NCBI RefSeq assembly: GCF_014117265.1 | Contig: NZ_CP059833.1 | Span: 62,001-126,000 of the forward strand | Length of the DNA: 64,000 nucleotides | From: Corynebacterium hindlerae | GTDB lineage: Bacteria; Actinomycetota; Actinomycetes; Mycobacteriales; Mycobacteriaceae | Direction: 5' to 3' | Part shown: piece by piece, positions 1 to 8,066 of the stretch | Position numbering within the stretch: the first letter of the stretch is position 1 | Layout of the letters: each line of letters opens with the position of its first letter | The notes under the pieces: model-generated | What the model was told of the DNA's origin: nothing | The model's database searches: none | Seen by the model: the letters and a program-made list of their open reading frames with translations, nothing else | Program-made: the position numbers and the translations under genes

Positions 1-49
1 CCTGTTACCTGAATGTGACTTTTGAGTGTTAAGTGTTTAAAGTGTCCAA

Positions 50-65
50 TGTTTCACGTGAAACG
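50..65. other. parS-like palindrome
   Basis: The sequence TGTTTCACGTGAAACG matches the ParB-binding parS consensus TGTTTCACGTGAAACA at 15 of 16 positions, and its inner 14 bases are a perfect palindrome. No parA or parB gene is in the window and the neighbouring genes are metabolic or secretory, so this would be an isolated site away from the par locus. It could instead be an operator for the lipoprotein gene downstream. Confidence 0.55.
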
Positions 66-85
66 CCTGGTGATCAAGTGATTTA

Positions 86-104
86 AAGTCAAGCTATTTG
101 ACTT
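86..104. repeat. Inverted repeat upstream of the lipoprotein gene
   Basis: A perfect 7-bp inverted repeat (AAGTCAA, 5-base gap, TTGACTT) lies about 100 bp before the start of the lipoprotein gene. Its right arm contains a TTGACT that could serve as a -35 element. It may be a regulator-binding site; no regulator can be named. Confidence 0.35.
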
Positions 105-207
105 GACCTAGAGTGTGAGGCAGATTATTTTCCGTTTTGTTAACGCTTTCTTAACCTTGCCGATTGAACACTATGGAAACACCCTCAAGAGGACACAAAA
201 GGAAGTA

Positions 208-1422
208 ATGAACGTACAGCACCCCGCAGTGAGCACCCGACCTTCGCGCGCCAAGCGTGCACTAGCCATGGTCGGACTCGCTGCCGTCGTCGTCACGGCT
301 GCCGGATGTGCTGTCAGTCGCGCGGATGAGCTCCCTTCCGGGGCACACCGCAGCAATTCCTCTCTGTTCAGCTCGGTTGCGGGGCAGACCACCTCAGAGG
401 TGACTTCTGCGTTCCCGTCCACCACATCCGCTCAGGTGATGGATATGGCAGTCCAACCAGCCAAGGATGGGGTGGTCGGTGGCGATCTGGCGAACCTCGC
501 TCAGGATGCTGCGTGGTCTGTGGCAGTGGATGAACACATCGATGGCATGCGGCTGGGGCCGATGTTCGGCGCGGATACTGTTGCGCCACTGCAGATCGGC
601 GACGTCATGCTCGTGGGACTTAAAAGCTCAGTACTCAACCAGGCCGGCACTGCTGCGTTTTCGATGCGCGACGGCGCATTGCTGTGGCAGGATCCCTCGC
701 TGGAATGCCAGCGGGTTGACCTGGGAGGGGCGCTGCCATGCCGACAAAACGCAGGCGAGTGGGCCCCCTTCAACCCAGCGGTGGCAGCTTTTGGTGAACC
801 CTTGAATGCCGGATTTGCCCCGGAGGCGTTCGGTTTTGCCGACGGCGTACTCTACTCGGCACGCTCCACAGGTGCGGGCGCGATAGAGGTGGCTGCTGGG
901 ACCGTCGAGTACCCGGCAGCGCTCTGGACAGTGACTGTGCCACGTGCTGCCGAGGCGATGGTGCCGGGTAACGGCGCCCGCATCGTGGTGGACGACACTC
1001 TGAAGGTGACCATTGGTGCCGCCGAGATCGAGATCACGCGTGGTGGGACCCCGCTCGCGCCAGAGGCGATGCTAGTGCAGCCGAACACGGGTGGCATGCT
1101 CATTGACATCGCACAAACCATCAATGATGTTCGCGTGGAGAACTCGGTGGATGACCGCGTGTCTGCTGCAACTTGGAGCGTTCCAGGACGGGTGGTGTCT
1201 AAGGGTACTGCCACCGACGGCCACAATCTCACTTTCGTTTCGGGCGATGACGCAGATGGCACGAATGTGATCCGCACCATCTCGTTGGTGGACGGTCACA
1301 CCATTTCGGAGCACAGCGTGGTCGCTGGTGCTAACGAGCCTCGCGACATCCAGAGCGCCGCCCGCGGCATATTCGCCTACGACAAGCAATTCTCCCGTAT
1401 TGCTTACTACCCTGCGGGCTAA
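208..1422 (+). CDS. Putative secreted lipoprotein of unknown function
   Basis: The protein is 404 aa. I chose the ATG at 208 because it yields a normal lipoprotein signal: a basic N-terminus (RPSRAKR), a hydrophobic stretch at about residues 18-31, and a lipobox-like TAAGC with the lipidated Cys at residue 34. An upstream in-frame start at 115 would add 31 residues that do not fit. The rest is a soluble, probably beta-rich extracytoplasmic domain (segments such as DGALLWQD hint at PQQ/beta-propeller repeats, not proven). Its stop overlaps the convergent methyltransferase by 4 bp. The function is unknown. Confidence 0.75.
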   Translation: MNVQHPAVSTRPSRAKRALAMVGLAAVVVTAAGCAVSRADELPSGAHRSNSSLFSSVAGQTTSEVTSAFPSTTSAQVMDMAVQPAKDGVVGGDLANLAQDAAWSVAVDEHIDGMRLGPMFGADTVAPLQIGDVMLVGLKSSVLNQAGTAAFSMRDGALLWQDPSLECQRVDLGGALPCRQNAGEWAPFNPAVAAFGEPLNAGFAPEAFGFADGVLYSARSTGAGAIEVAAGTVEYPAALWTVTVPRAAEAMVPGNGARIVVDDTLKVTIGAAEIEITRGGTPLAPEAMLVQPNTGGMLIDIAQTINDVRVENSVDDRVSAATWSVPGRVVSKGTATDGHNLTFVSGDDADGTNVIRTISLVDGHTISEHSVVAGANEPRDIQSAARGIFAYDKQFSRIAYYPAG

Positions 1423-2186
1423 CGCTCGTACCGGAACGCGTCGCAGCGGTAGGGCAGCGCTATAGGCTGCTCTGGATCGAACCCTAGGTGCTCGTAAAGG
1501 TACCAGCTTAAGTTGGAGGTCATTTTCTCCCGGACCTTGCTCCCATTGCGTAGCCAGTATGCACGCGTGGCCATGAGTCGAAACAGATCGTTAGCTTGTA
1601 GAACCTGCTCCCACTCGAGGCGAAGTTCCTTGGTCAGGCGCCACGGCGCTGCAACATTCGGGTGGAAGCCAGGCTTCTGGACGTCTCCGGCGTGCATGAT
1701 CCGCGTCAGCCGGTGCACCCACGGCACCCGCACGTCCAGGGTGTTCCATACCAACACCAGCGGCCCACCCGGTTTTGTTATCCGAGCCATTTCCTTGGAC
1801 GCCGCTTCCGGATCCACCCAGTGCCACGTCTGCGCACTCGCGACCGCCGCCACTGAGGTGTCGGGCAGGGCGGTGGCCTCCGCCGTGGCCTGCCACACGG
1901 GCACGCTTAACGACGCGCGAAGCCGTCCCAACATATCCGCACTCGGATCCAGGGCCCATACTTCCCCTGGGAGCTGTTCGGTGAGCTTGCCGGTTCCCGC
2001 GCCAACATCGAGGATGGGGCCTTTCGGGTGTGGTTCGAGGAGCTCGATCACTTCTGCGGGGTAGCCAGGGCGAATGTCTGCGTACGTTTCGGCCCCACTA
2101 TGAAAAGCCGCAGCCGTGTATTGCCGGTGAGCCATTCCGGTGAATTTGGGGTTATCACGGCGGGAAGGAAATGGGGTCGAGGTCAT
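1419..2186 (-). CDS. Class I SAM-dependent methyltransferase
   Basis: The protein is 255 aa with the class I SAM-binding motif ILDVGAGTGKL and an acidic loop (ALDPSADML), matching the methyltransferase type 11 fold. The substrate cannot be inferred. The first ATG at 2186 is preceded by TAAAGT six bases upstream, which fits a leaderless transcript, so I kept this start over the internal Met at 2135. It is convergent with the lipoprotein gene. Confidence 0.8.
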   Translation of the reverse strand: MTSTPFPSRRDNPKFTGMAHRQYTAAAFHSGAETYADIRPGYPAEVIELLEPHPKGPILDVGAGTGKLTEQLPGEVWALDPSADMLGRLRASLSVPVWQATAEATALPDTSVAAVASAQTWHWVDPEAASKEMARITKPGGPLVLVWNTLDVRVPWVHRLTRIMHAGDVQKPGFHPNVAAPWRLTKELRLEWEQVLQANDLFRLMATRAYWLRNGSKVREKMTSNLSWYLYEHLGFDPEQPIALPYRCDAFRYER

Positions 2187-2192
2187 TCCCTG

Positions 2193-2198
2193 ACTTTA
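2193..2198 (-). promoter_or_regulatory. -10 element, leaderless methyltransferase start
   Basis: TAAAGT lies on the minus strand exactly six bases before the ATG at 2186. Transcription would start at or within one base of the start codon, and no ribosome-binding site is present. Confidence 0.5.
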
Positions 2199-2242
2199 GC
2201 GCAGGTGTACTCAGTGGCGGAGGGAGCCGCGATTGCTGGTAA

Positions 2243-2346
2243 ACCCGGGAAGCGTTTCCCGGGTCTCGGGGTGGAGAGGGGGTAAATAGTGGTTTTGGGG
2301 CGGGTTGTGGGGCCGAGATCCGGGTTTCACTTCCCGGGGATCTCGG
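2243..2346. repeat. Two GC-rich hairpins in an intergenic gap
   Basis: The gap from 2187 to 2425 holds no gene. It contains a perfect 9-bp hairpin (ACCCGGGAA/TTCCCGGGT, 4-base loop, 2243-2264). A longer dyad at 2313-2346 pairs CCGAGATCCGGG with CCCGG-GGATCTCGG around an 8-base loop. Neither has a following T-run, so they are not typical intrinsic terminators. The shared CCCGGG core suggests related palindromic repeats. Confidence 0.6.
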
Positions 2347-2380
2347 GATCCTAAGAACCTCCAGGAAAGGCAAGCAACAG

Positions 2381-2418
2381 AAAACCTGGCTGAGGAGCAA
2401 ATTTGTTCCTCAGCCAGG
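2381..2418 (-). terminator. Rho-independent terminator of tRNA-Pro
   Basis: A perfect 12-bp stem (2385-2396 with 2407-2418) has a 10-base loop and is followed on the minus strand by TTTTCTG. It begins 8 bases after the tRNA 3' end. Confidence 0.85.
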
Positions 2419-2425
2419 CTTGTTG

Positions 2426-2499
<74 letters not shown>

Positions 2500-2563
2500 T
2501 GGCTGTTTCGTTGCGATAACGAAACTAGAAGTAGGTTACACCATCGATCATCGTGGTGAACAA

Positions 2564-3508
2564 TTAGCTCCACTTAGCTCGTGGTGGGGTCCAGGTGTGG
2601 ATGCGTTTTAGCAGTTCTTCAGGGGTATCGGCGACGATGAGGGCGTCGACAAAAGAGGTTGCGATGAATCCTTGGTCGCGCATGCGAGCGAGCATGTCCA
2701 GCAGGGGAGCCCAGAAGTCGCGGCCGTAGAGGGCGACTGGTTTGTGGTGGATGCCGAGGATTTGCCAGACCCATGCTTCGAAGAGTTCTTCAAGGGTTCC
2801 TGCTCCGCCGGGCATGGCTACGAAGGCGTCGCCAAGCTCGGCCATTCGTGCTTTGCGTTCGTGCATGGTGTTTACCACCTCGAGGTGGGCGAGGCCAGGA
2901 TGGGCGAGTTCTTTGTCGGCAAGGCCGGTGGGGATAATCCCTGAGGCGCGGCCGCCGGCGGCGATGACGGTGTCGGCGATGGTGCCCATGAGGCCGATTT
3001 TCCCGCCGCCGTAGACGAGCTCGAGGCCGTGGTCGGCGAGGGCCTGGCCGAGGGCGCTCGCCGAGGATGCGAAGGCGGGGGAGTTGCCGAGCGCTGAACC
3101 GCAGAACACAGTCACTGATGTCACCGGATCGGGTAGGGCTGGGAATACGTGGTCGGCGAGGAGGGGCGCTAGCGCAACGTGAGGTTCTTGGGGCTGCACC
3201 CAGGCGATTTCCGCGATTTCGTTGCACGGCGCTGGGGATTCGAGCAGCAGTGCCGTGAATACTTCGGCTGCTATGTGGGTGTCTGCTTCGTTGGCGGCAG
3301 GCGCGGTGAAGGTGCCAAATGGGTGAATGTCGGTGATGTGGGCTCCGAGTTCCTCGAAGGCCTCTCGGAGCGCGGCTTCTTCAAAGGTTTCCCCGGGTTC
3401 GGGTTTCCCGCCGGGGAACATGTAAAGGTCGGTGCCTTGTTTGCGAACGGTGAGGACGCGGCCGGCTTCGTCGTGAAGGATCACAGCGGACACGGAAATG
3501 CAGGTCAC
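2564..3508 (-). CDS. Nudix hydrolase-LOG family fusion protein
   Basis: This 314-aa protein fuses two enzymes. Residues 1 to about 130 are a Nudix hydrolase with a full Nudix box at about 33-56 (GGKPEPGE followed by REAFEELGA). Residues about 131-314 are a TIGR00730/LOG domain with the signature PGGAGT at 233-238 and GGGKIGLMG upstream. LOG proteins cleave nucleoside 5'-monophosphates, releasing the base and ribose 5-phosphate; Nudix enzymes hydrolyse nucleoside diphosphate derivatives. Together they could form a nucleotide-salvage or house-cleaning pair, which is inference. The start (GTG at 3508) is 3 bases after the stop of the upstream YchJ-like gene, so it is the last gene of a three-gene operon. 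Confidence 0.85.
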   Translation of the reverse strand: MTCISVSAVILHDEAGRVLTVRKQGTDLYMFPGGKPEPGETFEEAALREAFEELGAHITDIHPFGTFTAPAANEADTHIAAEVFTALLLESPAPCNEIAEIAWVQPQEPHVALAPLLADHVFPALPDPVTSVTVFCGSALGNSPAFASSASALGQALADHGLELVYGGGKIGLMGTIADTVIAAGGRASGIIPTGLADKELAHPGLAHLEVVNTMHERKARMAELGDAFVAMPGGAGTLEELFEAWVWQILGIHHKPVALYGRDFWAPLLDMLARMRDQGFIATSFVDALIVADTPEELLKRIHTWTPPRAKWS

Positions 3509-3511
3509 GGG

Positions 3512-3892
3512 TTAGCCTTCCTCTACGTAGATCCAGTTGCCACCGTCGCGGGTGAATCGGGAGTGTTCGCGTTGGCTGCCTCGTTGTTTTCCCACGCGGT
3601 AGTGTGCTTCGAAGTCGACGGTTCCGGTGCTGTCGAGTGGTCCGCCGCCCGTGGTAGCGAGGACGTCGAGTCGGTAGAAGGTGATGTTGTCATCGAATCC
3701 GAGTTCCGTCGGCCGGGTGTCCTGAGACCAGGTGCGCAGCAGGTAGTCGGCGTCGTGGACCACGAAAGCGCTGTATCGAGAGCGCATGAGCGCCTCCGCG
3801 GTCGGGGCGGGTTTGCCGCGGTGGAACACAGCGCAGCATTCCCCGTAGGTCAGTCCGGTGCCACAGGGGCAGCGGGTGGCGTCGCTGATCAC
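3512..3892 (-). CDS. YchJ family protein (UPF0225) with SEC-C motif
   Basis: The protein is 126 aa. The N-terminal CPCGTGLTYGECC is the zinc-binding SEC-C-like motif of the YchJ family, followed by the family sequence LMRSRYSAFVV. The biochemical role of YchJ proteins is not established. It overlaps the end of the hydrolase-OsmC gene by 4 bp, showing translational coupling. Confidence 0.85.
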   Translation of the reverse strand: MISDATRCPCGTGLTYGECCAVFHRGKPAPTAEALMRSRYSAFVVHDADYLLRTWSQDTRPTELGFDDNITFYRLDVLATTGGGPLDSTGTVDFEAHYRVGKQRGSQREHSRFTRDGGNWIYVEEG

Positions 3893-5046
3893 GAAATAGT
3901 GTCCTTTATAGTGGCCCCGAGCAGCTTCTCGACGCCCCCAGTGGTCACCGCAGCCGCGAGCGTTGCGCGATCCTCGTCAGACAGGTCGCCGACGAGCGTG
4001 ACGCTCCGGGTGATGGCGTCGCCTTCGTAGGTGACGGTGACCTGGACGTCGTCAAGCGTGCGGATGCGCTGCGCGGTCGCGGCCGCCCGGACGGCGTTGT
4101 TGGTGTCGGCGGCGAGCGCGGACAGCAGCAGTTCCTGAGGGGAAATGTCGAGGTCTTTGCCACCCTGGGCGCGGGGCACGTCCGTGAACAGTTCGCGGGC
4201 ACCGGCGCGGACCGCGGCGCTCATCTTGGTGGACTGGGTGGAGCGGGCCACGGCGGTGTGCTCTGGAAGGGGTTCTACCTCGGGCGCAGCAGCGAGGTAT
4301 TTTTGGAACCAGCTGTAGATGATGCTTGCGGCGTACTGGGCGGCGCCGTCGCGGGTCATGAGGTGGTCCACCTTGTCCAGGGACACCAGCGACTTCGGGT
4401 AGCGCGCGACCAGGTAAATTTTCTGTGCGGAATCAATGCCGACGGTCTGGTCAATCGGCGAGTGCAAGATAAGCAGCGGCTTGCGCATCCGGCCGATGTA
4501 GGCCTCCGGGTTGATCTCGGCGAGATCTTCCAGGTAGCTGCGAGAAATGGTGAGCTCGCGCCCGCCAAGGGTGACCGGGACCGCGCCGGTTTCATCCACC
4601 TCGCCGATCTTGTCGGCGAAGTGCAGCACCGAGTGTGCTGGGTCGAATGGCGCGCCCATCGTTGCCACCGCGCGTATCGACGGCATGTCCTTCGCAGCCT
4701 TGATCGCCATGGCGCCGCCGAGTGAGTGACCAATGAGCAGCTGGGGGGTTTCGTAATTCTCCTCGAGCCACGCGGCGGCTGCATGCAGGTCAGCCACATT
4801 CATGCTGAAGGAGGAATCCGCGAAATCGCCTTCGGATTGGCCGAGGCCAGGGTAGTCGAACCGCAGGCAGGCGATGCCGTGCTCGGCGAGCCATTTACAC
4901 GTGCGGGCAGCTGCTGGGGTGAAGCGGCTACCGGCGAAGCAATGCGAAAACAGTGCCCACGCTTTGGGAGTGGTTTCCGGCATGTCGATGGTGCCGGCGA
5001 GGGTGTACCCCGCACTGCTCGGGAAGGTCACACTAATTGAGTGCAA
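3889..5046 (-). CDS. Alpha/beta hydrolase with C-terminal OsmC-like domain
   Basis: The N-terminal half is an alpha/beta hydrolase with nucleophile elbow GHSLG at residues 106-110. The C-terminal ~120 residues match the OsmC fold (SPQELLLSALAADTNNAV). The start is the TTG at 5046: AAGGGAGA lies six bases upstream and a TAGTAT -10 sits at 5085-5090, so the ATG at 5109 would precede the promoter. The two positions that carry the peroxidatic and resolving Cys in OsmC/Ohr proteins lack Cys here (ADTNN, and GGVEKLL where CPVHxxL is usual). The OsmC part is therefore probably not a peroxidase. It is the first gene of a three-gene operon, divergent from secA2. Confidence 0.8.
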   Translation of the reverse strand: MHSISVTFPSSAGYTLAGTIDMPETTPKAWALFSHCFAGSRFTPAAARTCKWLAEHGIACLRFDYPGLGQSEGDFADSSFSMNVADLHAAAAWLEENYETPQLLIGHSLGGAMAIKAAKDMPSIRAVATMGAPFDPAHSVLHFADKIGEVDETGAVPVTLGGRELTISRSYLEDLAEINPEAYIGRMRKPLLILHSPIDQTVGIDSAQKIYLVARYPKSLVSLDKVDHLMTRDGAAQYAASIIYSWFQKYLAAAPEVEPLPEHTAVARSTQSTKMSAAVRAGARELFTDVPRAQGGKDLDISPQELLLSALAADTNNAVRAAATAQRIRTLDDVQVTVTYEGDAITRSVTLVGDLSDEDRATLAAAVTTGGVEKLLGATIKDTIS

Positions 5047-5084
5047 GACGATTCTCCCTTGGTTGATGACAGTGATTGGTTGCA

Positions 5085-5090
5085 ATACTA
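5085..5090 (-). promoter_or_regulatory. -10 element of the hydrolase-OsmC operon
   Basis: TAGTAT on the minus strand lies 38 bases upstream of the TTG start, leaving a short leader that contains the AAGGGAGA ribosome-binding site. It decides the start codon choice. Confidence 0.45.
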
Positions 5091-5127
5091 ACGAATGTTG
5101 TTTATGCATGTTTTGGGCGCGGCGGGA

Positions 5128-5133
5128 TAGAGT
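5128..5133 (+). promoter_or_regulatory. -10 element, leaderless secA2 start
   Basis: TAGAGT lies six bases before the secA2 ATG at 5140, with no ribosome-binding site. This is the spacing expected for a leaderless mRNA. Confidence 0.45.
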
Positions 5134-5139
5134 TGGGCC

Positions 5140-7422
5140 ATGGATTGGTTATGGAAAGCACTGGGTGGAAAATCGGGCCGGAACCAGAAACGGAGCCAGG
5201 CGATCGTCGATAAGTCGAATGTCGCCGCGTCCGAGTTATCCCAGCTCAGCGATAATGAGCTGGTGCAGCGCGCACGTGATTTGACTGCCGGAGGGCAACT
5301 AGGTGACCCGGCGGAATTCCTCGCCGTGCTGTCGGTTGCGACACAGCGCACGCTCGGTGTGAATCCTTTTGCAGTGCAATCTCAGGCCACGCTCCGGCTC
5401 CTGGAGGGTGACGTTGTGCACATGGCTACCGGTGAGGGGAAAACCCTGGTCGGCGCGATGGCCGCCACTGGATACGCTCTCATGGGCAAGCGAGTTCATG
5501 CGATCACCGTCAACGACTACCTCGCTCACCGTGACGCCGAATGGAACCGCCCGCTGGTGGAATTCTTCGGCCTGACCGTCGCCAGCATCACCGAGGCGAT
5601 GGACCAGGTGGCGCGTCGTGAAGCCTATGCCTGCGACATCGTGTACGGTCCGGTCAACGAGATTGGGTTCGACGTGCTGCGCGATCAGCTTATTACCCGT
5701 CGGGACCAGGCCGTCCAGCATGGCGCCGACGTGGCGATCGTGGACGAAGCTGATTCGGTACTCGTCGACGAAGCCCTCGTGCCATTAGTCTTGGCAGGAT
5801 CCGAACCCGGTGCGGCTCCCACCGGGCAGATCACGCAGGTTGTCAAAACGCTGCAAGATAAGCGGGATTTCACCATCGATGCTGATGGGCGCACGGTCTT
5901 CCTCACCGACGAAGGTGCGCATCGCGTGGAAAAAGCGCTCGGAATCGCCTCGCTTTTCGACGACGAGCACGTGGGCACCACCCTCGTTCACGTGAACCTT
6001 GCCCTTCACGCTAGGGCACTGCTCATCCGCGACGTGCACTACATCGTCCGAGAAGGAAAAGTACAGCTCATCGACGCTTCCAAGGGGCGGGTGGCCGACT
6101 TGCAGCGCTGGCCTGACGGTATTCAGGCCGCGGTGGAGGCTAAGGAAGGCCTCGCGGTGACCGAGGGGGGCCGGATCCTGGACTCGATTACCCTCCAAGC
6201 CCTCATGGGGCGCTACCCGCTGGTGTGCGGCATGACTGGTACCGCCGTGGAAGCTACTGACCAGCTGCGTCAGTTTTACGGCCTGCGAGTGTCCGTGATT
6301 GACCGCAATCGCGAGTTGCAGCGGTTCGACGAAGCCGACCGGATCTATGCCACTGCCGCGGAGAAACAGCGTGCGATCGTGACGGAAATTCGCGACCTTC
6401 ATGCCAGCGGTCGACCCGTGCTGGTGGGCACGCATGATGTGGCCGAGTCCGAGCAGCTCGCCGAGGCGCTGCGGGAGTATGGCATTTCTCCTGCGGTGCT
6501 CAACGCTAAGAATGACGCCGAAGAAGCCCGAATTATTGCTGAGGCCGGTGACATCGGTCGGGTCACGGTGTCTACCCAGATGGCTGGCCGTGGTACCGAC
6601 ATCAGGCTTGGTGGCGCAGATGAGTCCGATAAAGAGCAGGTTGTCGCCCTCGGTGGCCTCGCGGTGATCGGAACTGGGCGCCACAAGTCTTCCCGCCTGG
6701 ATAATCAGCTGCGCGGACGCGCGGGGCGCCAGGGGGATCCGGGCAGCTCATTGTTCTTCGTCTCCCTGGAGGACGATATGGTGCTGGCGGGCGGGGCGGG
6801 CGAGAACCTGACAGTGACCCCTGAACCCGACGGCCGGATCACCGCGAAACGTGCTCAGCAATTCGTTGATCACTGCCAGCGCGTGACCGAAGGGCAGCTG
6901 CTGGAGATCCACGCCCAAACCTGGAAATACAACAAGCTCATCTCTGGCCAGCGTGCGATTATCGACGAGCGGCGCGCCGGACTTCTGGACACTCCGCGTG
7001 CCTGGGAAGAGCTGGCCGAGCGGAGCCCGGAGCGGGCCGCATCACTGTCACACCTGCCCTCGTCCGTCACCGAGCAAGCCGCTCGCGACATCATGCTCTT
7101 CCACTTGGACCGGGCATGGAGCGACCACCTGGCCCTGCTTGACGACGTCCGCGAATCGATCCACCTGCGCGCCATCGCTCGTGAGACCCCTATCGATGAA
7201 TTCCACCGCATTGCCGTGACGGAGTTCAAGGCGCTCGCGCAGGAGGCCGTCGATAAGGCGGTGAGCACCTTTAACGACGTGCTTATCGACGCCGCCGGTG
7301 CGCATCTCGACGACGCTGGGTTGGCGCGGCCATCGGCGACCTGGACGTACATGGTGGGCGACAATCCGCTTGCGGAATCCGGAAATTCGCTTATCAACGG
7401 CTTCCGTTCAATATTTAAATAA
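5140..7422 (+). CDS. secA2: Accessory Sec translocase ATPase SecA2
   Basis: At 760 aa this is shorter than housekeeping SecA. Walker A is ATGEGKT at residues 96-102 and Walker B is VDEADS, with SecA motifs GTDIRLGG and QLRGRAGRQGD. The C-terminal zinc-binding tail of SecA1 is missing, as is typical of actinobacterial SecA2. In mycobacteria and corynebacteria SecA2 works with the canonical SecYEG on a subset of exported proteins. odhI, ftsR and the two following genes lie downstream in the conserved secA2-odhI order. Confidence 0.95.
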   Translation: MDWLWKALGGKSGRNQKRSQAIVDKSNVAASELSQLSDNELVQRARDLTAGGQLGDPAEFLAVLSVATQRTLGVNPFAVQSQATLRLLEGDVVHMATGEGKTLVGAMAATGYALMGKRVHAITVNDYLAHRDAEWNRPLVEFFGLTVASITEAMDQVARREAYACDIVYGPVNEIGFDVLRDQLITRRDQAVQHGADVAIVDEADSVLVDEALVPLVLAGSEPGAAPTGQITQVVKTLQDKRDFTIDADGRTVFLTDEGAHRVEKALGIASLFDDEHVGTTLVHVNLALHARALLIRDVHYIVREGKVQLIDASKGRVADLQRWPDGIQAAVEAKEGLAVTEGGRILDSITLQALMGRYPLVCGMTGTAVEATDQLRQFYGLRVSVIDRNRELQRFDEADRIYATAAEKQRAIVTEIRDLHASGRPVLVGTHDVAESEQLAEALREYGISPAVLNAKNDAEEARIIAEAGDIGRVTVSTQMAGRGTDIRLGGADESDKEQVVALGGLAVIGTGRHKSSRLDNQLRGRAGRQGDPGSSLFFVSLEDDMVLAGGAGENLTVTPEPDGRITAKRAQQFVDHCQRVTEGQLLEIHAQTWKYNKLISGQRAIIDERRAGLLDTPRAWEELAERSPERAASLSHLPSSVTEQAARDIMLFHLDRAWSDHLALLDDVRESIHLRAIARETPIDEFHRIAVTEFKALAQEAVDKAVSTFNDVLIDAAGAHLDDAGLARPSATWTYMVGDNPLAESGNSLINGFRSIFK

Positions 7423-7460
7423 CCAGCACAAATTCATGTAAGTTGACTTAAATAGGGGAC

Positions 7461-7484
7461 GTTCGATGCACCTGGTGCACGAAC
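7461..7484. promoter_or_regulatory. Dyad symmetry in the odhI promoter region
   Basis: GTTCG and TGCAC pair with GTGCA and CGAAC around a CTG loop, with one bulged A. The dyad occupies the position where the -35 of the odhI promoter would be (its -10 is at 7491). A regulator may bind here, because no good -35 hexamer is visible at the correct distance. Confidence 0.4.
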
Positions 7485-7490
7485 AACCGC

Positions 7491-7496
7491 TATGAT
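7491..7496 (+). promoter_or_regulatory. -10 element of odhI
   Basis: TATGAT lies about 50 bases upstream of the odhI ATG. The leader carries a clear ribosome-binding site, CTGGAGG, about 11 bases before the start. Confidence 0.55.
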
Positions 7497-7545
7497 GGAG
7501 CCATTACTTAAAAGGTGTACTTCATAACCTGGAGGTTTAGAAACA

Positions 7546-7977
7546 ATGAGTGACAACACCGGTATTCCTGACGCACAAGTCGAGACCACCTCTGTTTTCC
7601 GTGCTGACCTGCTGAAGGAAATGGAATCCGGCGCTGGCACCTCTCCAGCAGTCGCCGGTAACGATAACCTGCCTGCTGGCGCAGCCCTGCTTGTGGTGAA
7701 GCGTGGCCCGAACGCTGGATCCCGCTTCCTGCTGGATCAGGCGACCACCTCCGCTGGCCGTCACCCAGAATCGGACATTTTCCTGGATGATGTCACCGTG
7801 TCCCGTCGTCACGCTGAATTCCGCATGAACGACGGCGAATTTGAAGTTGTTGACGTTGGATCCCTCAACGGTACCTACGTCAATCGCGAGCCAAAGAACT
7901 CCCAGATCCTTGCCACCGGTGATGAGGTGCAGATCGGCAAGTTCCGCCTCGTATTCCTCGCCGGCCCAAAGGCTTAA
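7546..7977 (+). CDS. odhI: FHA-domain inhibitor of 2-oxoglutarate dehydrogenase OdhI
   Basis: The protein is 143 aa. The N-terminus has VETTSVFRADLL with Thr14 and Thr15, the sites phosphorylated by PknG-type kinases. The FHA domain follows at about residues 50-125, with GRHPESD, SRRH (86-89) and GSLNGT. Unphosphorylated OdhI (GarA in mycobacteria) binds OdhA and inhibits 2-oxoglutarate dehydrogenase, steering 2-oxoglutarate towards glutamate. Phosphorylation makes the FHA domain bind its own N-terminus and relieves inhibition. Length and motifs are complete. Confidence 0.97.
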   Translation: MSDNTGIPDAQVETTSVFRADLLKEMESGAGTSPAVAGNDNLPAGAALLVVKRGPNAGSRFLLDQATTSAGRHPESDIFLDDVTVSRRHAEFRMNDGEFEVVDVGSLNGTYVNREPKNSQILATGDEVQIGKFRLVFLAGPKA

Positions 7978-7991
7978 GTTCTAGTAATTAG

Positions 7992-8030
7992 GCGCATCTT
8001 GCATCATCCATGCTGGGTGCGTCTACTTTG
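7992..8030 (+). terminator. Probable terminator after odhI
   Basis: A 12-bp stem with G-U pairs and one mismatch (7992-8003 with 8011-8022) has a 7-base loop and is followed by the weak T-rich CTACTTTGT. It would partly separate odhI from ftsR. Confidence 0.45.
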
Positions 8031-8066
8031 TCCTACTGACCCTCCTAGTTTGAAGAGAAGTAACGC

